Shown: positions 1 to 9,730 of the stretch, one piece after another
Position numbering within the stretch: the stretch's first letter is position 1
Layout of the letters: every line of letters begins with the position of its first letter
Assembly (NCBI GenBank): GCA_963281255.1
Contig: OY725495.1
Coordinates: 434,001 to 498,000, forward strand
Reading direction: 5' to 3'
Origin: Aphrocallistes beatrix
Taxonomy: Eukaryota; Porifera; Hexactinellida; Sceptrulophora; Aphrocallistidae
DNA: 64,000 bases
Made by a program: the position numbers and the translations under genes
Notes under the pieces: generated by a model
What the model saw: the letters and a program-made list of their open reading frames with translations, nothing else
Database searches by the model: none
What the model was told of the DNA's origin: nothing

Positions 1-479
1 GATTAGAAGAAATAAGATAATTTTGAAGAATTTGTCCACCATTAATATTTAGTATTTTTTTAATGATATTTTAGTAGATGCATATTCTGTCTTTTTATAT
101 AAGTTATCTATAGTTCCATCCACACAAAGCTATTAAATTTCTTCCATATGTACTTACGTAAGCCAATCTCCCACCTCCAAGCGGTTTAATATTATGATGC
201 GATTCTTTGTAATGATGAATTATAGGATATTTTTCTACTAAGAAAAGTTATTAAAATAATTGACTTTAATTCATAGTAATCACAATAGTTATTTCAAGAA
301 CATGGTTGCACTTGCACCACAGAAGTTCAATGATTCATTTATGATGTGTCAATTCGGAGTACAATTTAGGCAACCATTTTGCAACGCTAAGTATATGAAA
401 TACATAACAATAAAAAATCGAAAATAACTAAATTTGGCGATGCTTGAAAACTGTGCTTATTCCACTCAGTTTATGAATA
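1..479. other. Intergenic, no gene recognised
   Basis: AT-rich sequence with only short open frames and no recognisable protein. It lies upstream of the first receptor gene and abuts a MITE-like repeat. Confidence 0.5.
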
Positions 480-672
480 CAGTCAGGATTCAGCAGGATC
501 ACTCGCTTAATATGAACCAGCTTAATATGAACGTTTATTATGATCTAATATTCTGGGTCCTATTGTATTTCTTACATAGGATTAGTCTTAAGTTGAGTTC
601 GCTTAATATGTCTATATCATGAACAATTTTTTGTTTCTGTCCCTGGTGGTTCATTATCAGGGACCCTAACTG
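480..672. mobile_element. Decayed pogo-like MITE
   Basis: About 193 bp flanked by TA on both sides (478-479 and 673-674). The left end reads CAGTCAGGAT and the right end, reverse-complemented, CAGTTAGGGT, so 8 of 10 terminal bases match. A CAGT start and a TA target are typical of Tc1/mariner-pogo elements. Inside, the phrase cttaatatg recurs three times. There is no coding capacity. The ends are diverged, so this is an old copy or a chance resemblance. Confidence 0.45.
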
Positions 673-858
673 TATATTTAAATCGGAGATACTACCCTGT
701 GGGCGCCTATTTTAATGAACACTTGAATAACATGGCAAAAATACGGGAATTTGATATATAGATCGTTCTTATATGTGAGTGTGTGGGTATATATACACCA
801 ATATACTATGTATAAATGTGAAACTTAAATTCCACTCAACTAAGAAGCCAAGTTTTAA

Positions 859-3516
859 ATGTTGATCTTCGAAAAATTTTACATTTTAACATTAATCTTT
901 CTTGTCCCAACCATAAACAATTTGTTTTATGCGACGGCAGGAAATACAGAAATAAAAATAGCTGGTCTGTATTCTGGGGAGAATGGGGAATGGGAAGGAG
1001 AAGAGCTAAGATACTTTTGTGAAATCGCAGCTGATATGGTTAAAACCCAAACTACCATTCTGCAAGATTATCAAGTGAATATCACTTGGAGAAAGTCACA
1101 ATGTAATAGGAAAATATCACTGAATGAATTTCTCAATTACATGCAAGAGAAAGAAAGCATTTATCATTTTATACTCGGTCCCAGTTGCTCTACAGCCGCA
1201 GAACCAGTCGGTGAAATCATTCCCTCATTCAGTCTCAACATGTTAACAACAACTTCAAACTCACCGGGATTAACAAATGCCAACATCTATCCAAATACGT
1301 ATCTTGGAATGCCAACTTTCAAAAATAATGTTGTCGTTTACATAAAATTGTCCCAAGTATTCAAATGGCGTCGTATCGGACTCATATATCAAGATACGGA
1401 TATTTTCAATACACTGGTTGAGGGTGTAAGTGAAGAATTTAAAAGATTAAATATCCAATTTGATCTTGAACGTATTACATACCCAGTCGACAATAAGGAA
1501 GTGGATCGAAAATTAGATCGTTTAATAATGCAACAAAAACATAGAATAATCTTTGCGAACTTCTATGAGGGAGCTGGATTTCAAGTTTTTTGTCGTGCTT
1601 TTAAGAAGAATTATCGATCACCTCGCGTTACATGGATTATTCCTTCCTGGTTTTCTAGTAAGTGGTTGGTAGGTGGAAATGGTAATTGCACTGGTGAAGA
1701 AGTAACAGAATTTATTGAAGGATCACTTGGGGTTGATAATAATGTCCGGATTTTAGACAACAATATAACATCAACAGAAATACATGAAATTTTCAAGCCC
1801 AAGGAAAATACAGTTTTCAACATCACGCGTGAAGAGTTGTGGGAAAAGATATTAGAGAGACTCAGTTCCAGTCTTTACAACGTACAAAACCTCGATCGAA
1901 ATGTAGCCAAATATGCGATATATGCTTTTGATGCAACAGTAACTCTTCTGGAGGTATTCGACAGAGCTCTGAAGGATAATCGTAGTTTACTAGAAGGGTT
2001 TGACTACCATGATAGGTATAGAAAGTTGGAAAATGACAAAGTTGCAATGGAACTAGCAAATCACGTAAAAGGTGTCGAGTTTTCAGGTTTAACAGGAGAT
2101 GTCGCATACAGTGGTAGAGCTAGAGAGTTCGGTTCAGCTGAAATAGTGGAATTCAGAAATGGAGGAGAAGTACTAATAGGAACTTTGACCAAAATAAGCA
2201 CGTTGCATGCCAACAATTTCAGCAGCTATCCCGAAGAAATCTACGTGTTAGAACGTTTCAAGGACTGTGAAAATGATGGAATCAGGTGTGATGGGGTTGA
2301 GCTACACCATCTACCAATTCCAGCGTTTGCTTTTTCGATCACTCTTGCAGCATGCGCATTCATATTCACTTTAATTTTCGTTCTAATCAATTTATGTTGT
2401 CGGAAAAAAAAGGTCTTCAAACTGAGCAGTCCATTACTGAACATGTTCATACTATCAGGTGCCATCCTCCAATGCATCGTTGCAGTGCTAGTGGTAATAG
2501 ATAATCGATTCCTGAAACGCACACCAGAAGATAACAATTCTGAATGCATAGGCTGTACCATATTGTGCCATTTGATTTGGTGGTTACCTGCGTTAGCAAC
2601 GGACCTGATTTTCGGGACACTCATTGGGAAAGCAATACGAGTGTATATGATTGCAATCCGACAATCGTTTACTTTTCAGGTGAAGGTTATCTACATCATC
2701 TCATTCATTGGTGCAATCATGTTGTTCGATACGGGGTATACAGTGATATGGGCATTGATCGAGGCAATACGTTTCCAGTTCATAGCTGAGGGACCACTCG
2801 AAACAGCAAACACCGATATCACCAAACCAGGAAATCCATTCTGGTACATTTTCTACTGTGCTGAAGGAGGATCTCCTAATTCGCCTGCAATCGGTGTCAG
2901 ATTTTTCTACATTCTCCTCAGATGGATCTTGTACGGTGTCGGTCTCTACTTCGCTTATCAAATACGCAAGGTTAACATTCGAGGGATCAACGAATTCCAA
3001 TCTATCACCCTAGCCACTCTCATCACCATATTCTTCAACTTGGTCCGCATCATTCTCATCACCATGATACCTTCTGTGCGACTGATTGACGCGGCCATAT
3101 CCCTCCTATCCATCAGCTACGCATTAGACACATGTCTCATTGTAAGTTTCCTATTCCTCCCCAAACTCTATTACCTCATCAAAGATCCTAACGAGAAAAA
3201 GGTCTATCACGGAGTTCACAATACCTCTGAAGTTAACATGGATTCCGTCAATCAGTTGATGACTACAAAAGTAAAAAGTGAACTCGTGAATTTAAAAAAT
3301 CAACGAGATTCCTTGATGGAAGAGGTTCGGGAGATTAAAGAACGTAAGACATCGCTCTCGACCGAATTTGTTGCGGGAGAACCTTTGCCGAATGTACTCG
3401 AAGAAAACATTGAAGATTCTCGTGAACTGAGTTTGTCACCTGTAATAGAGAATAGCATCACTCTTCAAAAGCTGATAACTAAACGTTCGCAAGATTCAAA
3501 TCTGGAAACGAAATAA
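859..3516 (+). CDS. GABA-B-like class C G-protein-coupled receptor (copy 1)
   Basis: Intronless gene of 885 residues. Order: signal peptide (about 1-28), extracellular bilobed ligand-binding (Venus flytrap) domain (about 30-475), seven hydrophobic helices (about 486-775), then a cytoplasmic tail with a heptad-like coiled coil (about 800-830), as in GABA-B receptors that dimerise through their tails. GABA-B-type landmarks are GPSCST in lobe 1, an FY pair followed by VFCRAFKK, and the final helix leading into PKLYYLIKDP. There is no cysteine-rich linker of the mGluR type: the ectodomain runs into TM1 through a short stretch containing two cysteines. Length fits the family. The ectodomain and first helices are identical in protein sequence to the receptor at 6028-8616, but the signal peptide and tail differ. 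Ligand unknown. Confidence 0.92.
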   Translation: MLIFEKFYILTLIFLVPTINNLFYATAGNTEIKIAGLYSGENGEWEGEELRYFCEIAADMVKTQTTILQDYQVNITWRKSQCNRKISLNEFLNYMQEKESIYHFILGPSCSTAAEPVGEIIPSFSLNMLTTTSNSPGLTNANIYPNTYLGMPTFKNNVVVYIKLSQVFKWRRIGLIYQDTDIFNTLVEGVSEEFKRLNIQFDLERITYPVDNKEVDRKLDRLIMQQKHRIIFANFYEGAGFQVFCRAFKKNYRSPRVTWIIPSWFSSKWLVGGNGNCTGEEVTEFIEGSLGVDNNVRILDNNITSTEIHEIFKPKENTVFNITREELWEKILERLSSSLYNVQNLDRNVAKYAIYAFDATVTLLEVFDRALKDNRSLLEGFDYHDRYRKLENDKVAMELANHVKGVEFSGLTGDVAYSGRAREFGSAEIVEFRNGGEVLIGTLTKISTLHANNFSSYPEEIYVLERFKDCENDGIRCDGVELHHLPIPAFAFSITLAACAFIFTLIFVLINLCCRKKKVFKLSSPLLNMFILSGAILQCIVAVLVVIDNRFLKRTPEDNNSECIGCTILCHLIWWLPALATDLIFGTLIGKAIRVYMIAIRQSFTFQVKVIYIISFIGAIMLFDTGYTVIWALIEAIRFQFIAEGPLETANTDITKPGNPFWYIFYCAEGGSPNSPAIGVRFFYILLRWILYGVGLYFAYQIRKVNIRGINEFQSITLATLITIFFNLVRIILITMIPSVRLIDAAISLLSISYALDTCLIVSFLFLPKLYYLIKDPNEKKVYHGVHNTSEVNMDSVNQLMTTKVKSELVNLKNQRDSLMEEVREIKERKTSLSTEFVAGEPLPNVLEENIEDSRELSLSPVIENSITLQKLITKRSQDSNLETK

Positions 3517-4170
3517 ATATGTCATAAGTGTGTGTGTTTAGGTTAGCATAGTTAGAGTATCAAATAGACCTTAACCCATAGGCAAGTTCTTCTATAGATG
3601 TAATATTTGTTTATTAGTGTAATACGTAACCCAGCTTAGATATCCCAGAAAAATCCATATTTTGTATTAGTTATTATTAATGTGATCTTTTATGGTAATA
3701 TACTACAACATGTAATACATATGTTGAAACTTCCTAATTATATTTGTATCTCGTGACATTTTTATGCTAGTGCTTACTGTTTTTCCCATTAGAATATTGT
3801 ACTTGTAATAACAGGATGTCAAAGCCAATCTAAATTCATTAGTGAGAGTGCTGAGCTGTATTTCCCTGAAATGATAAGAAATGTACTATCTATGAATATG
3901 TCCACCAGGTGTTTTATCTACACTCTTAAGATTAATTAAGTTTCAATTTTGGTTAAAGAATTTTTGGAAGATTACATAATTTCACAAATATCCCAATGAA
4001 AGAAAGGCATGGTATCTATTTTTGAAATCCACTGAACAATATATTGTGAGAAGTAATAATCCACAATATCTAGTATGCTATTATTATTATTCAACAGCGT
4101 TTTGTCCTATGTAGGAATCACTTTGATTCTGCTTTGTTCCCCTCTTTTCCCATTGCTTTTTCAGAATTGT
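3517..4170. other. Intergenic region between convergent receptor loci
   Basis: 3' flank of receptor copy 1. Open frames here are short and unsupported. No repeat ends were recognised. Confidence 0.5.
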
Positions 4171-5541
4171 TTAGTCATTTACTACATTCCTTGCAGGATC
4201 TTCCTTTCCATGGTCGCTATATTCTGCAACTCCTCGCATCTCTGTTTTCAAAGCATCACGCTCAGAAATTACTTTCGAAAGTTCTTAATTGAATCTGATT
4301 AATCAAATTTATGTCAATTTGAGACGATTTCCGTAGGTCTCCATACACCTTTTCCTCGATAGGATCTTTGATGACGTAGTAGAGTTTGGGGATTAATAGG
4401 AAACTTACAATGAGACATGTGTCTAATGCGTAGCTGATGGATAGGAGGGATATATCCGGGTCAATCAGTCGCACAGAAGGTATCATGGTGATGAGAATGA
4501 TGCGGACCAAGTTGAAGAATATGGTGATGAGAGTGGCTAGGGTGATAGATTGGAATTCGTTGACCCCTCGAATGTTAACCTTGCGTATTTGATAAGCGAA
4601 GTAGAGACCGACACCGTACAAGATCCATCTGAGGAGAGTGTAGACAAATCTGACAATGATTGCAGGCGAATTAGGAGATCCTCCTTCAGCACAGTAGAAA
4701 ATGTACCAGAATGGATTTCCTGGTTTGGTGATATCGGTGTTTGCTGTTTCGAGTGGTCCCTCAGCTATGAACTGGAAACGTATTGCTTCGATTCCTGCCC
4801 ATATCACTGTATACCCCGTATCGAACAACATGATTGCACCAATGAATGAGATAATGTGAATCGTCTTCACGACGCTTTTGATGGACTGGCGGATTGCAAT
4901 CATGTAGACTCGAAACGCTTTTCCAATGAGTGTCCCGAAAATCAGGTCCGTTGCTAACGCGGGTATCCACCAAACCAAATGACACAATATGGTACAGCCT
5001 ATGCATTCAGAATTGTTATCTTCTGGTGTGCGTTTCAGGAATCGATTATCTATTACCACTAGCACTGCAACGATGCATTGGAGGATGGCACCTGATAGTA
5101 TGAACATGTTCAGTAATGGAGTGCTCAGTTTGAAGACCTTTTTTTTCCGACAACATAAATTGATTAGAACGAAAACTAAAGTGAATATGAATGCGCATGC
5201 TGCAAGAGTGATCGAAAAAGCAAACGCTGCAATTGGTAGATGGTGTAACTCAACCCCATCACACCTAATTCCATCATGTTCACAATCTCTGAAAGGTATT
5301 AACACGTAGATTTCTTCTGTGTAGCTGCTAAAATTGCTGATATGCACGGCACTTATTCGATTTAAAAATCCTATTAGCACTTCTTCACCGTTTTTGAATT
5401 CCACTATTTCGGCTGAGCCAAATTTTCTAGCTCTACCAGTGTATGCAACATCCCCAGTTAAACCTGAAAACTCGACATCTTCGATGTGCTTTGAGAGCTC
5501 CATTGCAACTTGCTATTTTCCGGCCTTTTACTCTTATCATA
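4171..5541 (-). pseudogene. Truncated GABA-B-like receptor pseudogene (copy 2)
   Basis: The longest open part (4262-5503, 413 codons) covers only the end of the ligand-binding domain, all seven transmembrane helices and the start of the tail. The signal peptide and about 430 ectodomain residues are missing. Homology to the other copies continues past both ends in shifted frames. Upstream, a receptor-like stretch ending at about 5541 is broken by a small indel just before the apparent start codon. Downstream, the coiled-coil phrase SERDAL is read in another frame after a premature stop. Homology ends at about 5541, where a flank shared with copy 4 begins. This suggests the gene was cut by the duplication event. 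The transmembrane region is otherwise well kept, so decay is recent. A short expressed 7TM protein is possible but unlikely. Confidence 0.8.
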
Positions 5542-6027
5542 AAATATAATTAATAAGAATCATTGTATATACAAGTGAATCAGTTGTATGCTGGATCAAG
5601 TACTTTAGTAGAAATCAAGTAGCCCGGTGACCTTGTTATTGAATATAGCGACCTATTTGACCATGCGATTCGCTTCAGGCCTACTATTTTCAAATATACT
5701 TTTGTGTGGTAGAGTTCTTGATGTCATGCCTGTCATCCTCATATATATCTATACACCTAACAACAATGACTGGATAAGACACTTGGAATTCCGTGAAACA
5801 GTTTAGATGGCTCCATGAATTCTAGTTAAGGCTGTGACCTCAAGGAATATTCTTAAACACTACCACATGTTCAGTTATTTAACTTATACAAATATAAAGA
5901 GCCATAATGAAAAACATATTACAACACACCGACATCAAATAACAAAAACAAGTTTAACAATCTCCAAATGGTATCATTCCCATGATTATTTCTCATTCAT
6001 GCAGGCGTAAACACAGAAATAGTCATC
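5542..6027. repeat. Duplicated 3' flank of receptor copy 3
   Basis: Non-coding sequence closely similar to the 3' flank of copy 4 (about 9271-9730). Shared phrases include aataagaatcattgtata at about 5551 and 9289, aaatcaagtagcccg, and gaccgtttctgactgtatg across the two stop regions. The 9.3 kb copy lacks about 60 bp present here around 5665-5715. The duplicated unit therefore includes the 3' untranslated region and flank as well as coding sequence. Confidence 0.8.
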
Positions 6028-8616
6028 CTAACAGACCGTTTCTGACTGTATGTTCTTAGAGAGTTGTTCAGGAATGGAATGGGATGAGTTTTCATTTGTT
6101 AAAATTACCTCATCCTTTTTAGAGTCCGTTTTGTGGTTTTGTGAAAGTCCTCGAACCTCACGAATCTCGCATTCTAATACATCACGTTCTGATTTAAGCC
6201 TCGATAGTTCGCCTTTCAATTTGGTTAACTGCATCTGATTAATGAAGTTCATATCTAGAGTTGCTGTGTTGTGAACTCCTCCATACACCTTTTCCTCGTT
6301 AGGATCTTTGATGATATAGTAGAGTTTGGGGATGAATAGGAAACTTACAATGAGACATGTGTCTAATGCGTAGCTGATGGATAGGAGGGATATAGCCGCG
6401 TCAATCAGTCGCACAGAAGGTATCATGGTGATGAGAATGATGCGGACCAAGTTGAAGAATATGGTGATGAGAGTGGCTAGGGTGATAGATTGGAATTCAT
6501 TGACCCCTCGAATGTTAACCTTGCGTATTTGATAAGCGAAGTAGAGACCGACACCGTACAAGATCCATCTGAGGAGAATGTAGAAAAATCTGACACCGAT
6601 TGCGGGCGAATTAGAAGATCCTCCTTCAGCACAGTAGAAAATGTACCAGAATGGATTTCCTGGTTTGGTGATATCGGTGTTTGCTGTTTCGAGTGGTCCC
6701 TCAGCTATGAACTGGAAACGTATTGCTTCGATTCCTGCCCATATCACTGTATACCCCGTATCGAACAACATGATTGCACCAATGAATGAGATTATGTGAA
6801 TTGTCTTAACAAAGCTTTTGATGGACTGGCGGATTGCAATCATGTAGACTCGAAACGCTTTTCCAATGAGTGTCCCGAAAATCAGGTCTGTTGCTAACGC
6901 AGGTAACCACCAAACCAAATGGCACAATGTGGTACAGCCTATGCATTCAGAATTGTTATCTTCTGGTGTGCGTTTCAGGAATCGATTATCTATTACCACT
7001 AGCACTGCAACGATGCATTGGAGGATGGCACCTGATAGTATGAACATGTTCAGTAATGGACTGCTCAGTTTGAAGACCTTTTTTTTCCGACAACATAAAT
7101 TGATTAGAACGAAAATTAAAGTGAATATGAATGCGCATGCTGCAAGAGTGATCGAAAAAGCAAACGCTGGAATTGGTAGATGGTGTAGCTCAACCCCATC
7201 ACACCTGATTCCATCATTTTCACAGTCCTTGAAACGTTCTAACACGTAGATTTCTTCGGGATAGCTGCTGAAATTGTTGGCATGCAACGTGCTTATTTTG
7301 GTCAAAGTTCCTATTAGTACTTCTCCTCCATTTCTGAATTCCACTATTTCAGCTGAACCGAACTCTCTAGCTCTACCACTGTATGCGACATCTCCTGTTA
7401 AACCTGAAAACTCGACACCTTTTACGTGATTTGCTAGTTCCATTGCAACTTTGTCATTTTCCAACTTTCTATACCTATCATGGTAGTCAAACCCTTCTAG
7501 TAAACTACGATTATCCTTCAGAGCTCTGTCGAATACCTCCAGAAGAGTTACTGTTGCATCAAAAGCATATATCGCATATTTGGCTACATTTCGATCGAGG
7601 TTTTGTACGTTGTAAAGACTGGAACTGAGTCTCTCTAATATCTTTTCCCACAACTCTTCACGCGTGATGTTGAAAACTGTATTTTCCTTGGGCTTGAAAA
7701 TTTCATGTATTTCTGTTGATGTTATATTGTTGTCTAAAATCCGGACATTATTATCAACCCCAAGTGATCCTTCAATAAATTCTGTTACTTCTTCACCAGT
7801 GCAATTACCATTTCCACCTACCAACCACTTACTAGAAAACCAGGAAGGAATAATCCATGTAACGCGAGGTGATCGATAATTCTTCTTAAAAGCACGACAA
7901 AAAACTTGAAATCCAGCTCCCTCATAGAAGTTCGCAAAGATTATTCTATGTTTTTGTTGCATTATTAAACGATCTAATTTTCGATCCACTTCCTTATTGT
8001 CGACTGGGTATGTAATACGTTCAAGATCAAATTGGATATTTAATCTTTTAAATTCTTCACTTACACCCTCAACCAGTGTATTGAAAATATCCGTATCTTG
8101 ATATATGAGTCCGATACGACGCCATTTGAATACTTGGGACAATTTTATGTAAACGACAACATTATTTTTGAAAGTTGGCATTCCAAGATACGTATTTGGA
8201 TAGATGTTGGCATTTGTTAATCCCGGTGAGTTTGAAGTTGTTGTTAACATGTTGAGACTGAATGAGGGAATGATTTCACCGACTGGTTCTGCGGCTGTAG
8301 AGCAACTGGGACCGAGTATAAAATGATAAATGCTTTCTTTCTCTTGCATGTAATTGAGAAATTCATTCAGTGATATTTTCCTATTACATTGTGACTTTCT
8401 CCAAGTGATATTCACTTGATAATCTTGCAGAATGGTAGTTTGGGTTTTAACCATATCAGCTGCGATTTCACAAAAGTATCTTAGCTCTTCTCCTTCCCAT
8501 TCTCCATTCTCCCCAGAATATAGACCAGCTATTTTGATCTCAGTATGTTTGGCGTATGCAAGATACATTAATAGGACACTTATGGAGATAACATTAAGTT
8601 TGTTGATGAAAAACAT
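6028..8616 (-). CDS. GABA-B-like class C G-protein-coupled receptor (copy 3)
   Basis: Intronless, 862 residues from the ATG at 8616, which follows an acceptor-like ATAG by one base. The open frame extends further upstream but without another ATG, and this start gives a normal signal peptide (MFFINKLN, then a hydrophobic run). Order: signal peptide, Venus-flytrap ligand domain, seven transmembrane helices, coiled-coil tail (KLKGELSRLKSERD). From the mature N-terminus to about TM3 the protein appears identical to copy 1. From about TM2-TM3 to the stop it is nearly identical to copy 4. It is thus a chimera relative to its neighbours. GABA-B-like class by sequence; ligand and G-protein coupling unknown. 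Confidence 0.92.
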   Translation of the reverse strand: MFFINKLNVISISVLLMYLAYAKHTEIKIAGLYSGENGEWEGEELRYFCEIAADMVKTQTTILQDYQVNITWRKSQCNRKISLNEFLNYMQEKESIYHFILGPSCSTAAEPVGEIIPSFSLNMLTTTSNSPGLTNANIYPNTYLGMPTFKNNVVVYIKLSQVFKWRRIGLIYQDTDIFNTLVEGVSEEFKRLNIQFDLERITYPVDNKEVDRKLDRLIMQQKHRIIFANFYEGAGFQVFCRAFKKNYRSPRVTWIIPSWFSSKWLVGGNGNCTGEEVTEFIEGSLGVDNNVRILDNNITSTEIHEIFKPKENTVFNITREELWEKILERLSSSLYNVQNLDRNVAKYAIYAFDATVTLLEVFDRALKDNRSLLEGFDYHDRYRKLENDKVAMELANHVKGVEFSGLTGDVAYSGRAREFGSAEIVEFRNGGEVLIGTLTKISTLHANNFSSYPEEIYVLERFKDCENDGIRCDGVELHHLPIPAFAFSITLAACAFIFTLIFVLINLCCRKKKVFKLSSPLLNMFILSGAILQCIVAVLVVIDNRFLKRTPEDNNSECIGCTTLCHLVWWLPALATDLIFGTLIGKAFRVYMIAIRQSIKSFVKTIHIISFIGAIMLFDTGYTVIWAGIEAIRFQFIAEGPLETANTDITKPGNPFWYIFYCAEGGSSNSPAIGVRFFYILLRWILYGVGLYFAYQIRKVNIRGVNEFQSITLATLITIFFNLVRIILITMIPSVRLIDAAISLLSISYALDTCLIVSFLFIPKLYYIIKDPNEEKVYGGVHNTATLDMNFINQMQLTKLKGELSRLKSERDVLECEIREVRGLSQNHKTDSKKDEVILTNENSSHSIPEQLSKNIQSETVC

Positions 8617-9270
8617 TCTATATGATTTTAGTTTGCCAAAACCAATCTTCAATCTTCAATAATAATGGGCTCTTGTTTATCCTTTCCTAGACAATTATAG
8701 AGATATTACATTCTTTTATAGCAGTTTTAAGCAGTATCCTGCTCGAATAAATAATTGATGAGGTGTTAAAATGAATTGATTAGCATTTTGTCTATTATAC
8801 AATATTTCAGCTGTTAACATTGTCATTATTGATAATTTCTCCTAAGCAGCTTGATCATGTGATGAAGTTCAAATATTGGGTCTAAATTAAAATATCCTGG
8901 GAAATGTTGTTTAATTAATTATTAGACCTGTTTGACCCGGTTTATCTAGAAAACTTTGCTTTAATCACGAAGTTTCCATCTTGTACCGTTATTCGGAATT
9001 GATAAACTCTTAAAAACTGAACTTTAATTGAAATTGAGCAGACAATGAATGAGGAATGTAACTGGAATAGTTAGAATATAATTGTGAAACGTCTCATATT
9101 ATTTGCTTTTTCAGCTTCGTAAAGAATGACTAGTCTCTCGACAGAATTTGAATTCCACATTCCCTCCTCTTAACAATCCTGGCTGAATGCACCAAACAAG
9201 TTTCGATAGAAATAATGTTTCATAAATATAAAACGCCTTTCTTTATTAGATGAACCCTTCTAAATTTTGG
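8617..9270. other. Intergenic, upstream region of receptor copy 3
   Basis: AT-rich sequence between the start of copy 3 and the duplicated 3' flank of copy 4. It presumably holds the copy 3 promoter, but no specific element can be supported. Confidence 0.45.
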
Positions 9271-9730
9271 AATTGCATTATAAAACATAAATAAGAATCA
9301 TTGTATACACACAAGTGGATCAGTTGTAAACTGGATCAATTAGAAATCAAGTAGCCCGATGGCCTGGTTATTGAATGAGTATAGTGACCTATTTGACATG
9401 CGAGTTCTTGATGGTATGCCTGTAATCCTCATATACGTATATCTATACACCTAACAGCAATGACTGGATGTGACAATTGTTCCCGAGTTCCCTGAAGCTG
9501 TTTAGAAGGCTCCACGAATTCTACTTAAGGCTGTGACCTCAAAGAATATTCTTAAACACTACTACATGTTCAGTTATTTAATTTATACAGTATAAAGAGC
9601 CATAATGAAAAACATATTACACCACACCATCATCAAATTACAAAAATAACTTCAACAATATTTTCTTCAAATGGTATCATTCCCATGATTATTTCTCATT
9701 CATGCATGCGTAAACACAGAAATAGTCATC
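9271..9730. repeat. Duplicated 3' flank of receptor copy 4
   Basis: Partner of the repeat at 5542-6027, in the same orientation and same position relative to its receptor gene. Both flanks contain the phrases acatgttcagttattta and gccataatgaaaaacatatta. Confidence 0.8.

Noticed and set aside
434-622. Small open frame of 62 codons
   Set aside because: It overlaps the MITE-like repeat and has no recognisable protein features.
1611-2789. Antisense and alternative-frame open frames over the receptor genes (also around 4550-5309 and 6490-7879)
   Set aside because: They repeat in every receptor copy because the DNA is duplicated; they lack start context and protein-like content.
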